A stretch of DNA of 64,000 nt from Micropterix aruncella (taxonomy: Eukaryota > Arthropoda > Insecta > Lepidoptera > Micropterigidae). The translations under genes were made by a program, and so were the position numbers. The stretch covers positions 5,616,952 to 5,680,951 of the forward strand of contig OX155976.1 in the NCBI GenBank assembly GCA_944548615.1, read 5' to 3'. Below, in pieces: positions 24,723 through 36,400 of the stretch. The notes beneath the pieces are model-generated. The model was not told the origin of the DNA. It was given only the letters and a program-made list of their open reading frames with translations, and did no database searches. Each line of letters starts with the position of its first letter. Positions within the stretch are counted from its first letter, which is position 1.

Positions 24723-25779
24723 TTTTTTTATTTTTTTTATTTGTTGAGTGGGGCTTTTCTAAGGTCTTTATGAGCCTTGTAACACTGCGACCATTGCTGA
24801 TCTATTGTGCTCGCCACCTACTATAGTTCTGCGCTAAGCCCCGTGTCATTCAAAAACCGCAGCAGGCTTTTGGCGCCAGATTGTTTTACCTCCTCAGGTT
24901 GGAGGTAGTGACCACCCAGGTGGTTGTATCTTTTACGCATCAGCGGGCCACACTCGCACACGAGGTGCTGGGGAGTTTCCTCTGCCCCTTGGCAGAACCT
25001 GCACATTTTTGTGTCTTTGAGCTTGAGGTTGAACATGTGTTTGTTCAGGCCACAATGCCCCGTGAGCGCCCTTACCAGTATGCGTAGATTGTTCCTATTT
25101 AGCGATAGGGCCTCACGGGCCGTCTTACGGTCGTAAGGCTTAATAAGCGCTTTGGAATGATTCAACCCTGGCGTGTTGTTCCAGTGGTTGACGGATTGTT
25201 CTAAACACATTTGTTTGAGCATTAGGTTTGCAAGGCTTTTTGGTACGCCACAGCAAGGTTCAGGGCCGTATAACGTTCCCTTTGCTCCCGTCCTAGCAAG
25301 TTCGTCGGCTTTTTCATTTCCCTCGATTCCTGCATGGCCGGGAACCCATCTCAGTATTACCCTGTTCTTTTCGCCCAGGGAATTCAGTAGTGATATGCAG
25401 TTTTGCACTAGCTTTGAATTAATGGTATTCGAGGCTAGTGCCATAAGAGCTGCTTTGCTATCCGAGTGGATATAGATACGGTGTTTGGCGTAGTCCTTTT
25501 GGAGGTTGATATCCGCACATTCAATAATGGCGTAAACCTCCGCTTGGAATATGGAGGCGTATTTTCCCAAGTTTACACTTCTTTCGAAGTTTGGTCGCTC
25601 TCCATATATACCACAGCCTACATCAAGTCCCGATTTGGACCCATCAGTATACCATTTAAGGCTACCGGCCTCCCATTGCAGTTGGCTTTTTAGCCAGTCG
25701 TCTCTGGGCGGCAGTTCAACTGTAAAAAGTTTTCCAAAGTTTAGGAGTGGGAGCATGGTGTCTGATACCATGTTGAGGG
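24723..25779 (-). mobile_element. 5'-truncated non-LTR retroelement insertion with 12-bp TSD
   Basis: Bounded by the 12-bp duplication CAGACTAACCAT and, at the left (its 3' end on the minus strand), by a T-rich run that reads as a poly(A)-like tail. It carries only the RNase H end of ORF2. The clean TSD and intact frame suggest a fairly recent insertion by target-primed reverse transcription, into the 3' UTR of another LINE. Confidence 0.85.
24821..25774 (-). CDS. LINE ORF2 C-terminus: RNase H domain and zinc-knuckle tail
   Basis: About 317 codons open from the insertion border. The RNase H motifs are WYTDGSKSG (first Asp), FQAEVYAI (Glu), IHSDSKAAL (Asp) and PGHAGIEGNEKADELA (His and Asp), all catalytic residues present. 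The tail has LTGHCGLNKHMF and CRFC, HLVCEC, a Cys/His knuckle typical of I/R1-group LINEs. RNase H would degrade the RNA template after first-strand synthesis. The RT and endonuclease are missing. Confidence 0.85.
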   Translation of the reverse strand, partial: NMVSDTMLPLLNFGKLFTVELPPRDDWLKSQLQWEAGSLKWYTDGSKSGLDVGCGIYGERPNFERSVNLGKYASIFQAEVYAIIECADINLQKDYAKHRIYIHSDSKAALMALASNTINSKLVQNCISLLNSLGEKNRVILRWVPGHAGIEGNEKADELARTGAKGTLYGPEPCCGVPKSLANLMLKQMCLEQSVNHWNNTPGLNHSKALIKPYDRKTAREALSLNRNNLRILVRALTGHCGLNKHMFNLKLKDTKMCRFCQGAEETPQHLVCECGPLMRKRYNHLGGHYLQPEEVKQSGAKSLLRFLNDTGLSAEL

Positions 25780-25791
25780 CAGACTAACCAT
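25780..25791. repeat. Target-site duplication, right copy
   Basis: CAGACTAACCAT, identical to 24711-24722. Confidence 0.85.
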
Positions 25792-26330
25792 ACATCAAAT
25801 GTTAGAAATTATAGTTTAATAAAACTTAGGTGCCCAAATTGATTATATTTTAACATTCAACTAATTACCAATTCATTTTGTTGATATAAATTATTTTAAC
25901 AATGAATTGTACTTTTTTTTTGACTAGGTATTTTATATTCATTTTTATATTTCCTAACATATATTAAATATTACTTATTGACATTTTTATTTTTTTATTA
26001 TAGATTTATCTTACTCTTTAGTTTTATGTCAATTCTGATTGTATCACTCTATTTGATTGTTTTTTTGTGGCTATTTTAGGGCAATTTAGTTTTATGAGCA
26101 TTTTAATAAAACTTATTTTACATAATTTATTGTAAAATTAGAGTCCTGTCCATCCTAGAACTGGCTAGTCCCAGTTGGGTGACAGAATCAAATAAGCAAA
26201 AGGTTATTTTTATAAAAAGGTTATTTCCTGTTATTTTTATTAGCAAAAACAATGTTTTATAGTAATTTATTCTGAAATAAACAAGTGATAAAAAGAAACC
26301 AACAGAAACTAGAAAGAAACAGATAATAAA
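25792..26330 (+). other. LINE 3' UTR resumed after the insertion, then AT-rich DNA
   Basis: TTGATTATATTTTAACATT, GAATTGTACTTTTT and TTTGACTAGGTATTTT recur at 41060-41190, so this is a shared 3' UTR. It ends near 26190 with CCCAGTTGGGTGACAGAATC and an A-rich tail. Confidence 0.6.
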
Positions 26331-26439
26331 AAAAAGTAAAACAAATGACTAAAATTAAATAAGGACGCAGAGGAAAGGAAGGAGTGGAAGAAAGGAAAGG
26401 GAGGCGAAAAGGAGCAGGTAGAGGTGGGTTGGTTAATTT

Positions 26440-26636
26440 ATGGATTTTAGGGTTATATGCTCCTTGAGCCTGGCCTTGAACGAGGAGACGCTGGGGGCTG
26501 TTCTAACATCATTTGGTAAAGATATCCAGAGTCGTGTGACTTCCACGGAGAGGGAGTATAAAAAAAAAGTCGCTGCTATGATCCTGGATGGTTAACAGGT
26601 TATTGCCCTCTGATCTCAGGGCACGGCATCAAATAA
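26440..26636 (-). pseudogene. LINE ORF2 extreme C-terminus
   Basis: Minus reading gives LRSEGNNLLTIQ, then RLWISLPNDVR and FKARLKEHI. This is the same terminal block as in the 11809-13680 RT (RLWNQLPLTIR). 5' truncated at about 26636; the flank 26330-26440 is purine-rich 3' UTR. Confidence 0.65.
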
Positions 26637-26887
26637 TATAAAAAAATAACTAATCATAATAAACACAACTTAATTCTTAATCTAAAATTGAAGTCATTTA
26701 TATTTAAATGTATCTTTTAGTCTGTCAGTCTAGAAATAATATTTTAAAAATACCCATCCTAAACTGCATAATAAGATATATACTTTATAGATATGTTTAT
26801 GTATTATATACAATATTTTACCATAATATTACAAAGAACCTGTGGTTTAGAAAACGTTTTCACATTTTACAATACCAGACAAACAGA

Positions 26888-27125
26888 GTTGTCAACTACA
26901 ACGGGTGAACCCGTCACCTCAGGAAGTTTTAACGATTGGTCGTTCTATCTCCCGTGAAATGAGCTTGAAGACTTGGACAAAACAGTCCACGGTCAAGCTC
27001 CGCCACATGCCCGTAAAAGGCCAACGCCTTATCCGCGAGACAACCAGGTATGTTACCCAGCGGGCTTAAACTCACGCCCTTACTTCCAATTGCGACCAGA
27101 TAATTTCGCTTTGAATGCCCCATTC
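26888..27125 (-). repeat. GC-rich structured repeat G, copy 4 (inverse)
   Basis: Starts GAGTTGTCAACTACAACGGG, exactly as the inverse copy at 44134 does, which suggests a true 3' end of the family. Its hairpin is ACGGG-TTCA-CCCGT on the minus strand. Confidence 0.65.
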
Positions 27126-27157
27126 GAGAGTGATTTTATTTCTGGGTCAAGAATGTT

Positions 27158-27345
27158 ATATCGTCATTATCGTTCACCAGCCGGTAGACGTCCGCTGTTG
27201 GACATAGGCCTTCCCCATAGAATGCCATGACGATCGTTCTTGAGCCGTATGAACGGTCTCGAGGGGTCTGGAGACGTATGTTTGGCACGCATGCATCATT
27301 TGGTCATGGCAAGAGTTGAAAGATTCTGGTTGAAATCGCTCCACG
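27158..27345 (+). repeat. Interspersed repeat fragment
   Basis: Contains CGGTAGACGTCCGCTGTTGG and ACATAGGCC, a phrase I recognise as very common in insect repeats, notably Lepidoptera. Only one copy lies in this window. Confidence 0.45.
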
Positions 27346-27364
27346 AGGGGGCGGACTAATTATA

Positions 27365-27500
27365 TATCACTTTAAGATTCGGCGACGTTGCAGCCGTTGT
27401 CTAGGGTAGACAACCGCGGCTGTAACGTCGCCGAAACGTCGGGTGCTACAAACTTCGTTTTTATCCTATTTATAATATCAAACAACCGCGATAGTCTTCG
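27365..27500 (+). repeat. Hairpin repeat H, partial copy
   Basis: TTCGGCGACGTTGCAGCCG and its near-inverse CGGCTGTAACGTCGCCGAA form a hairpin, then CGTCGGGTGCTACAAA and CGCGATAGTCTTCGATTT. The right half matches the full copy at 40245-40430; the left outer arm is missing. Confidence 0.65.
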
Positions 27501-27596
27501 ATTTCATATAGTCATATATATCCAAGTATTAGTATTATATATCCAAACATTATAGAGCGGTTGCGTAATATAATGTCTATATATGTTATATAGAAA

Positions 27597-28100
27597 TAGA
27601 AATAGAAATAGAAATATATTTATTGTCCGAAATTGTGGTGGTACATTTATGGTGATAATGCGTAAAACTATGTCTCTCACAATTACCTGTTATTATAACA
27701 GATTGATAAATTTACTTATCTGCTAAATTTACTTATCTTGTTATTATAATATCTTATTAAAAAATGTAATTATTTCACTGGTTTGCCTATAACATCTAAA
27801 TGAAATCAATAATAATTCGTAGTGTTCATTGAATGGCCTGAAATAACATTTAAAAGAGAAATATAACATGAAAAAAATATCTAAACAGACCGGGTAAGTA
27901 GCACTAAAAGTAGAAGACAATTAATAGAAATAATTCACCAATAATATAAAAAATAAAGAAAAAAAAACAAAATTAAAGAATAATCAAAAATCCGCATATA
28001 AATACGAAATGTAATATAATTTCAAATGTGTTATCTTCCTAATTGAATTATTGTAAAAAGAAAATGAAAATGAAAATGCATGCCCACAATATATACCTAT
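27597..28100. other. AT-rich flank with (GAAATA)n
   Basis: Four AGAAATAGAAATA-type units at 27593-27622; otherwise no gene or recognised element. Confidence 0.45.
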
Positions 28101-28123
28101 ATATTGTGGTATATACCTATATA

Positions 28124-28330
<207 letters not shown>

Positions 28331-28654
28331 ATATATATATATGACATAGAGAAATGTCATAGAGATGAATACGACTAGTGTCGAAATATTCTCAGTCATA
28401 TAATTTCTTCTAAAATAAGTTACTAACATCCATTTCTGTTACAGAAACCATCCTCCTATACTTATTACATCCAAGGGCATACAATAATTCGGCTGCAATA
28501 ACTAAGAACATCATCAGTTATCAATTGCGGAAACAGGTGCTGCTGCCCTAAGTATTTAAAGAGGACATTAACTATCGGTAAAATGTTTCTGGTCCACCAG
28601 GACCCCAGATAAGTAACTTTTCATGAATCTAATTTTATATATTATTGAAAATAA

Positions 28655-29128
<474 letters not shown>

Positions 29129-29182
29129 ACCTATATATCTATATATTGTGTGCCCACCAATATACCTATATATAATGTTTAC

Positions 29183-29390
29183 CTTTTTTAATATTAGTGA
29201 TCCCGATAAGCATGGCACGCCAATTTGAATTAAACATGCCACCAATATTAGAAGAGCAAGGACATCTGGTTGTCCCTTTTCATTACTCTGAGGAAAATGA
29301 GGAAAGACGATCATGAAACAAGTAAATATTACTGTCAAGACAATATTACAAAGAATAAAAAACATTACTCTCGTTACAAAAATTGAACTA
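29183..29390 (-). CDS. Odorant receptor (7tm_6), exon 3: transmembrane region
   Basis: 208 nt. Acceptor ATATATACAG| at 29391 and donor AAG|GTAAAC at 29182. One nucleotide completes the split codon left by exon 2 (which ends with two), followed by 69 open codons ending in phase 0, matching exon 4. The product has two hydrophobic stretches (around [18 protein letters not shown] and [15 protein letters not shown]), as expected for the later transmembrane segments. Family assignment rests mainly on exons 1, 2 and 4 and on the exact phase match. Confidence 0.7.
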
Positions 29391-29555
29391 CTGTATATAT
29401 AATAATTTTTATTACGGCTTTTTATGAAATATTTATAGTTTTTATTAAATAATTATAGTTCAATAAAACTTAGGTTCCGAAATTATTAATATATTAAATA
29501 TGTACACTAGCGAGCACTAAAATCTTTCCACCTATTATTTTTATTTATTTATTTT

Positions 29556-29559
29556 ATTT
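29556..29559. repeat. 4-bp target duplication of LTR element, left
   Basis: ATTT directly before the left LTR, repeated at 38623-38626. Confidence 0.7.
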
Positions 29560-30841
29560 TGTAACAAAAATCGTAAGTTTTTGCGTGACATACAGTGTCC
29601 AGAAACGTGAAATACACCTTGAGACACGCTAAGCACGATTATTTCCTAGACAAATGTAGTGTTTCCCAGCTTTTCCTTGGTGTATGACGCCGCGCGACAT
29701 GCATCGCGCGCAATCTTCGTCTTCCAGCATGTTACACTCCTGTTTCGTGTTCTTCCGTGTTGCCCAGAAGTCCCAAGCATGTTTTTATGTATCTTCCATG
29801 TTTTCTCGGCGTCTCCATTGGACCTAAGCATAAAAAACCGCATTTTCCAAGTTCCCAGTCCAACATTGTCATTTTCGCGATGTTTGACAGCTGTCAACTT
29901 CTGTTCAGGTTGGTCTACAGGCAGTGTTGCTATTCTTGCGCCCGGTGAAGCGGATCGTTGCCCGCGGTTAAAATAATACGCAAATATTAAAAGCAATGTT
30001 AAGAAATGTGGTAAATATGCTAACAATCCTTGTTGAATATTTATTAATGTTAAAACATTTTTTTTTAACTTGAGTTGGTAACAGTTGTTTTGCTGAAATG
30101 TTGGCGGTCTGAACTTCCTAAAGTGACGTCACACTTCCGCCCTGTTCACTTGATTCCAAAATGGCGAAGGAGGTGAGATTGATTTTGTGTCAAGGAGGTG
30201 AAAAAGTGCCGTAATCGGCGGTGTGAAGAGTGCACCTGTGGAGTGCCAAGAATATGATGTAGTTTAGTTCGTGTTTTTCTGGGGTGAGTCAACCATTTTA
30301 CTCGAAGCTAGGTTATACGCCATGATGCCTGAGATAACCAGAGATTTTCCTGTTTGCCCACAGGAGTGGTACTTAATTTAATCTAATTTCTATCCATTTG
30401 CAACAAACGTTCTGAGAACCGTCACCAGCGTCATTACCGCGGAGATTCTGAGAATTTTCAACATCGTGCTGACCTGAAGAAGGCAGCCACCTTTTCCTGC
30501 TGTCACAGCTTCACGAAGAATAAACGAACTACTCATCAATGTGAAAACTGTCTTTTTATTGCTTTTTGTTTCCAGGCATTCCGACGCATAAGCCTCATTC
30601 AGTGCAAGAAAAAAAACCACCACCCACCCCTCGAGATGTGATTTTTCTTTATGATAACCTCACTTTAGTTTTTGTTTTTTTTGTTTGACGGTAGTAATGT
30701 TTAGTTTCGTGGTTTTCCTCTAAAACCATGTGGCGCTCAAAATTTCTTATCTCTCATTCGGCATGACGTAGATTTTTTTATGGTAAAATTCTTTTGGCTT
30801 TTGATTCTTTTTACGCAAACCGCGTGCTTATAATTGTTACA
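29560..30841 (+). repeat. Left LTR (about 1,282 bp)
   Basis: Begins TGTAACAAAAATCG and ends AATTGTTACA, so TGTAAC/GTTACA form a short inverted end. Promoter-like motifs: CRE palindrome TGACGTCA at 30124-30131, ETS-like CTTCCG at 30134, and the Pho/YY1-like AAAATGGCG at 30158-30166. AATAAA at 30519-30524 can serve as poly(A) signal. Open frames inside it are chance. Confidence 0.9.
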
Positions 30842-31591
30842 GTGGCTGCCCAGCGTGGGCCATGAACTAAATGTAGGCTTATGTGTGGGATTTTTCTGGT
30901 AAAAAAAAAAAAAGAACACATTTTTTCTTTTTGAATTGACAGTTTAGTGCCGTAGTATTTAAATACCACACTTTTATGAAAGTAGCAAGTTTTATGTAGT
31001 CTTTTGTGGCTACGTGGTATTTTTTTTAATTTCGTAAAATTTCTTAAATTTTTAGAAAACGGCATTTTAATTGCGGTTTTGTTTCTTACGGTTGCCGTGA
31101 AGGTGCGATAAGCACGCCGTTTATCATCATATCTTGTATCGATTTAAATCGTTTCTTTTTGTTTCTTTATGTAACGGTTTCCGTTAAGTGCGAAGAGCAC
31201 ACCGTATATTGTATTTTGTATCGATTTAAATCGTTTCTTTTTGTTTCTTTATGTAACGGTTTCCGTTAAGTGCGAAGAGCACACCGTATATGATATCTTA
31301 TCTTCGATGTAAATGGTTGTTTGTTGTAAATGGTTGTTAAACACTAATTGTGCATTTTCAGAATCTTCGCGGCGGTGAACGCAGAACTTCGACAGTGCTG
31401 GAACAGGAATTGGGTTAAGTACCACTCACCCCGAATCTCAAGTAAATTTTCCTTTATTTATTATTTCGGGCGCTCTCTGCCTATTTATTTTCTCCCGTAC
31501 GGCTTCCCAAATTGGAAATATTTTTTGGAGTTGCTTGTACGAATATTTTTATTTATACTTCCAACATACTAGTTTGGAGTAGGATTTTAAG
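30842..31591 (+). promoter_or_regulatory. 5' leader of the LTR element with primer-binding region and tandem repeats
   Basis: GTGGCTGCCCAGCGTGGG directly after the LTR is the expected place of the tRNA primer-binding site; I do not assign the tRNA. At 31079-31310 an 80-82-bp unit is repeated about three times, each with TATCGATTTAAATCG and GTAACGGTTTCCGTTA-like inverted motifs. Position and repetition recall leader insulator/enhancer arrays of some gypsy elements, but function here is not shown. Confidence 0.6.
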
Positions 31592-32053
31592 ATGGCCTCG
31601 CACATTTTAACATATTATGCTGCCACGCATTTAGTCAAAGCCGAATTGGACTATGAATTCACCATTCGTGGTGCTCCCATAGCATACGTCGAATCGATGC
31701 GACGACAGTTCATTGCGTTGCTGGATGAATACCCTCCACAGTCGATTGAGACAACGGATTTGGATCCGGACCAGGAATATAACGAATGCTCCATTCGTTT
31801 GACCTGTCTTCATGAGTTAATGGAACAGTTCATAGAGAATAAAACTAGGCCATTATACAAGCGTATTTGCACCAAGGTCACGCATCTTTTTTATCGGGTC
31901 GCAAGAATAGCCATACCCCCAACGGAACGTCATGCTCCGCTAAACGCATTAAAAGAGGAGGTTTCGGGAATAATTAAAATCCTGGAGGAGTTTTCGGAGA
32001 TTGCGCGAGGGCCCAGCCCATGTTTGTTAACCCCTCAAATGAATGGCGATTAG
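31592..32053 (+). pseudogene. gag, 5' part (interrupted by a MITE)
   Basis: A true ATG at 31592 follows AAG. About 146 codons of native gag run to the TTAA at 32027; the last few codons to the stop at 32053 are read from the inserted MITE. The product is helical and charged (IETTDLDPDQEYNE, LHELMEQFIENK), as in gag N-termini, without recognisable motifs. The two parts on either side of the MITE are in the same reading frame if a single TTAA is kept, so this is one gene recently broken. Confidence 0.75.
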
Positions 32054-32271
32054 CTCGGGTTGCCTACGGCAAAATGTATATAAATTTATATTTACATTTA
32101 CATTTACATTTACATAGAGCGGGGTTTACTATAGAGCTATAGCATTACTATAGAGCGGATTACTATAAAGCGGCGCACATTTACATTTATATTTACATTT
32201 ATATAAATTTATATACATTTTGTATACATTTTGCCAAGGCATCCCTTAAGGGACGCCTCACATTTGAGGGG
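32031..32271. mobile_element. 241-bp TTAA-type MITE (piggyBac-like) inside gag
   Basis: Flanked on both sides by TTAA (32027-32030 and 32272-32275) with perfect inverted ends CCCCTCAAATG and CATTTGAGGGG. Inside are ACATTT repeats and TATAGAGCGG-type motifs. Longer subterminal inversion includes GGCAAAATGTATA near both ends. TTAA duplication and CCC ends are traits of the piggyBac superfamily. Confidence 0.85.
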
Positions 32272-32275
32272 TTAA

Positions 32276-33474
32276 GACCGACGACAGAGCCACCGGCCAA
32301 TCTTGCTCCAGAAAATACGGCAGTTGAGCAAGGGGATTCCGCAGCCCAATTATTCGTTCCGGTTGTTCAGCCAGTATGTGAACCGTTGCCGTCGACGTCA
32401 AGTGCCGGGGTTCCTCGACTGCAGCCGATCCCAATCTTCTATAAGACAGTTCCGTCACAGGAGGCGTCTTCAGTTCCATATCCACGGAAGTTTGAGTCTG
32501 AACTGGTCCCTTTAGAGAAGAGCTATGACCCGGCATTCGAACGAATCCTCAAACCATTGAATTTGGGTTTCTCTTACGATGGCACTTCATGTGTGGTTGA
32601 GTTCCTGGAAAGATTGGAGGAGAATCATTTTTCGCGAAATATTCCCGAGGCTAGATTGCTTAAGTCAGCGTGCGAGCTGTTTGAGAAGCAGGCGCTCATC
32701 TGGTATCGTGCCAGAGCTTCGCGCATCCGCACCTGGAAACAACTAGTGTCGGAACTTCGATCCGATTTTGGAAGTTCGGATTATGACAGCGAGGTTTTAG
32801 CTTTCCTCAGATGTCGCATCCAAAGGCCTGACGAGAAAATGCATATTTTTGTTTCTGTCATGTTGAGCTATTTCAGTCGATTATCTAGACCATTGTCATG
32901 TGAGGAGCAATTAGGTATCATCCTTTCGAACATAACTACATTTTATCAACAACATTTCATGTTGTTGGACATTCGTTCTCTCGATGAATTGTTGCGATTT
33001 GGAAAAAAGGTCGAAAATGCCCAACAACGGATAAATTCATCCAATGCAGCTGCTCAAGCGCTAGTCAAAGGCAAGTCTTCTTCCACGAAGGCTGTGCATG
33101 CTGTTGGACATGCGTTTTCCGGTACGGTGGTGCCGGAAATGCCTGTTGAAGAGCGTGCACAGTGTAGTCAGGTTTCCGCAGTGGAGTCTTCCGCACACCG
33201 AAGTCAAGAATACTATCGAGGATCGAACACGCGAGGTGGTTCACATAGGGGCGGTTCCTCCCGAGGCAACACGACACACGTCGGTGGATCTCGCGGAGGC
33301 TCCGGTGCCGCGCGTGGTGCTCGCGGTGGTACCCATGGAGGATATTCGAGGTATTGCTACCGTTGTGGCAGATTTAATTTCACGGTCACAACTTGCCCTG
33401 AATGTTCAAAGGAGTTGAGACCGTCCAAATCCAACTCAGTCGATTCAAAAAACGTGCAACACGAGACAGAGTAA
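32276..33474 (+). pseudogene. gag, 3' part: capsid and Gly/Arg-rich nucleocapsid
   Basis: The frame is open from the MITE border to the stop at 33472-33474. A capsid-like stretch (LEENHFSRN, WYRARASRIRTWKQLVSELRSDFG, LAFLRCRIQRPDEKMHIF) is the retrotransposon gag core. The C-terminus is rich in Gly, Arg and Ser and ends with a Cys-rich motif (CYRCG, CPEC) that differs from a standard CCHC knuckle. It overlaps pol by 73 nt in the -1 frame with a frameshift signal at 33447-33497. Confidence 0.8.
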
Positions 33475-36400
33475 GCGCATTCGTGCACTCTGTCTCGACA
33501 TTATTTAAAAACGAAAAAGATAGCCGTCGTCCATTTCTAGATGTATGTTTAGGAGACATAGCGGTTTGTGGTCTACTCGACACTGGATCGAGTATCACAA
33601 TTTTAGGTGCCGACTCACATAAATATTTAATTGAGCTCGGATATACCGTGCATAAGACTCCGTCTTTGACTTTGAGTACCGCTAATTCGAGTACGGTTAG
33701 GACGATCGGTTACATGTCTTTACCGTTTAAATTCAATAATCGCTGTCAAGTTATCCGAGCTGTAGTAGCACCGGATATTGGTTCTTCACTAATTTTAGGC
33801 ATGGATTTTGTTCGAGAATTTGATTTAGCTCCAGAAATTTTGAAATACGTTCGGATGGAGTCTAGTGATGTTAGTTGGCACTCCGTCAGTGAAGTGAGGG
33901 TGTTGCATCCTTTCACTTCCCTGTCTGAGAATCAGCAGTCGTTAGCCAACAAGATGATCGAAAATTTCCAAAAGATTTCTACTGACGTTAGAGGGTTAGG
34001 TCGGACAAATTTAATTTCGCAGGTTATTGACACAGGTGATCATCCACCCATAAAACAGAGGTATTACCCGTTATCTCCCGCTCGTCTTGCGTTGTTGAAT
34101 GAGGAAGTTGATCGCATGCTAGAGTTGGGCGTTATTAAACCTAGCCAGGGAGGTTGGAACAATCCAACTATTTTTGTTCCCAAGGCGGATGGGACTTTGC
34201 GGTTCTGTCTTGATAGTAGAAAAATAAACTCGATAACGAAACCGGATGCTTATCCTCTCCCGAGAATAACTACCATTCTGGACAGTTTGCGTGATGCAAA
34301 CTATTTGTCTTCTATCGACCTATCAGCTGCCTTTTGGCAAATCCCATTAGAGCCTGCCTCGCAAGAAAAGTGCAGTTTCACTGTCCCTGGACGAGGATTC
34401 TTCCAAATGACGGTGACTCCGTTCGGAATGCGCAACTCGTCAGCGTGCATGCAGAGGCTGGCGGATCAGTTATTTGACCCGTCGTTTAACAACAAAGTAT
34501 TTTGTTATTTGGATGATATCATAATTGTCTCGTCGACCTTTGAAGAACATATCTCTTTGTTAAGTAGAGTTTTAGATCGTCTTGTTTATGCCAATTTGTC
34601 CATCAATTTCAAAAAGTGCCAATTTTTCCGGCATGAGTTAAAGTACCTGGGGTACGTTGTAGATTCTCATGGCCTACATACCGACCCCGATAAGGTTAAG
34701 TGTATTTTAGATTTTCCTACGCCTACTTCACCAAAAATGGTGAAAAGTTTCCTGGGAGTTGCCGGATGGTATAGGAGGTTTATCCGGAATTTTTCTTGTA
34801 TTGCTGCACCGCTATCTCGGTTGACTAGTACCCGCAAAGGTGCCCCCGCGTTTGCGTGGACACCGGAGGCGGAAGAGTCTTTTAGAAAATTGAAATCGGC
34901 TTTAGTTTCGAGCCCGATTTTAGCGTGTCCAGATTTTTCAAAGCCGTTCGCCTTACATTGCGACGCTTCTTTGTACGGGTTGGGTGGCATGTTGACGCAG
35001 ACAGTGGATGGTGTCGACCATCCTATCGCTTTCACGAGCAGGACTCTCCTACCCGCTGAAACGCGATACTCTGCAACTGAAAGGGAAGCCCTAAGTGTGA
35101 TTAATGCTGTCGAGCATTTTCGTGGCTACTTCGAGGGTGGTCCCAAGGTCAAAATCTTTACCGATTGCGCAAGCTTAAGGTGGTTCTTGTCACTAAAGAA
35201 TCCAACGGGTCGACTGGCCCGCTGGGGAATCCGCTTGTCAGCTTTTGACTTTGAGATCATTCACAAGAAAGGCGTGGAAAATGTGGTTCCAGACGCGCTA
35301 TCGCGCTTACTCCCTGTTGCAGCTGTCTCGGTAGTCGCCGATCCATGGTACAATGAATTGTTTGAAGCGGTATCCGGCAATCCTGCCGCTTATCCCAATT
35401 ACCAGGTCAAGGGTAGTGAGTTGTATCGCTACTCGCGGAGCAAGTACCAGCTCACCAGTTGTTATGACTGGAAGTTAGTGGTTCCGTTGCCCCTAAGAGA
35501 GAAGTTGATACAAGAGAACCATGCCTCTGATCTGGCTATGCATTTTGGGGTTTTTAAAACCCATCGTCGTCTATGTCTGCGCTATTATTGGCCAAATTTA
35601 CATGGAGATGTTGTTAAATTCGTCTCTAAGTGCGATACGTGCCAGCAATACAAGCATCCGAATACATCTCCATTGGGTCACTTGGGTAATCCAAAGTCTT
35701 GTGCCTTTCCCTTCCAAATGATCTCCGTCGATCTATTGGGTCCTTACCCGATGACGAGAGATCGGAATATGCATATACTAGTAGTCACATGCTGTTTTAG
35801 CAAATATTGTTTACTTTTTCCTTTGAAACGTGCTACTAGCAAAATCATTAGCAACATAATGGAGCATAAGGTATTTCTGCGTTTTGGTGTTCCGCAGTAT
35901 GTCATATCGGACAATGGGAGACAATTTGTTGGGAAGGAGTTCTCGGGGCTAATGACCAAGTACCGTATTCCCAAGGTTTACTTGAACCCGAAATATTGCC
36001 CTCAGGTCAACCCCACTGAAAGGCAGAATCGTGCAGTCGTAACTGCGTTGGCGTTATCAGTTAAAGACGACCACCGCTCTTGGGACCTTCACCTTTCTGC
36101 CATTCAGATGGCGATCAATTCGGCTGTTTCGGAAGCCACGGGTTTCAGCCCGTTTTTCCTGGTCCATGGTCGAGAACCGATTTTAGACGGTTCTTTTTAC
36201 ACGCAATCCCCGGAAACCCAAGCCGAAGTTATTTTCGGCAGCAGAATGTCCTACGCTCAGAATCTGAGTGAACTTCCTGGCGTTTTTCACACCGTGCGGA
36301 AGAAATTAGTTCAATCGCATGCTCACAATAAGATCTATTATGACCGAAAACACCGCCCGGCTGAATTTGCCGTTGGCGATACGGTGTTTAAAAGAACCTA

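Noticed and set aside
28388..28625. Possible additional odorant-receptor exon on the minus strand
   Set aside because: Stops break every reading longer than about 20 codons with receptor-like character, and exons 3 and 4 already join in phase 0.
29646..30026. 126-residue minus-strand ORF inside the LTR, repeated at 37426-37806
   Set aside because: Identical copies exist because the LTRs are identical; no protein features and it is antisense to the LTR.
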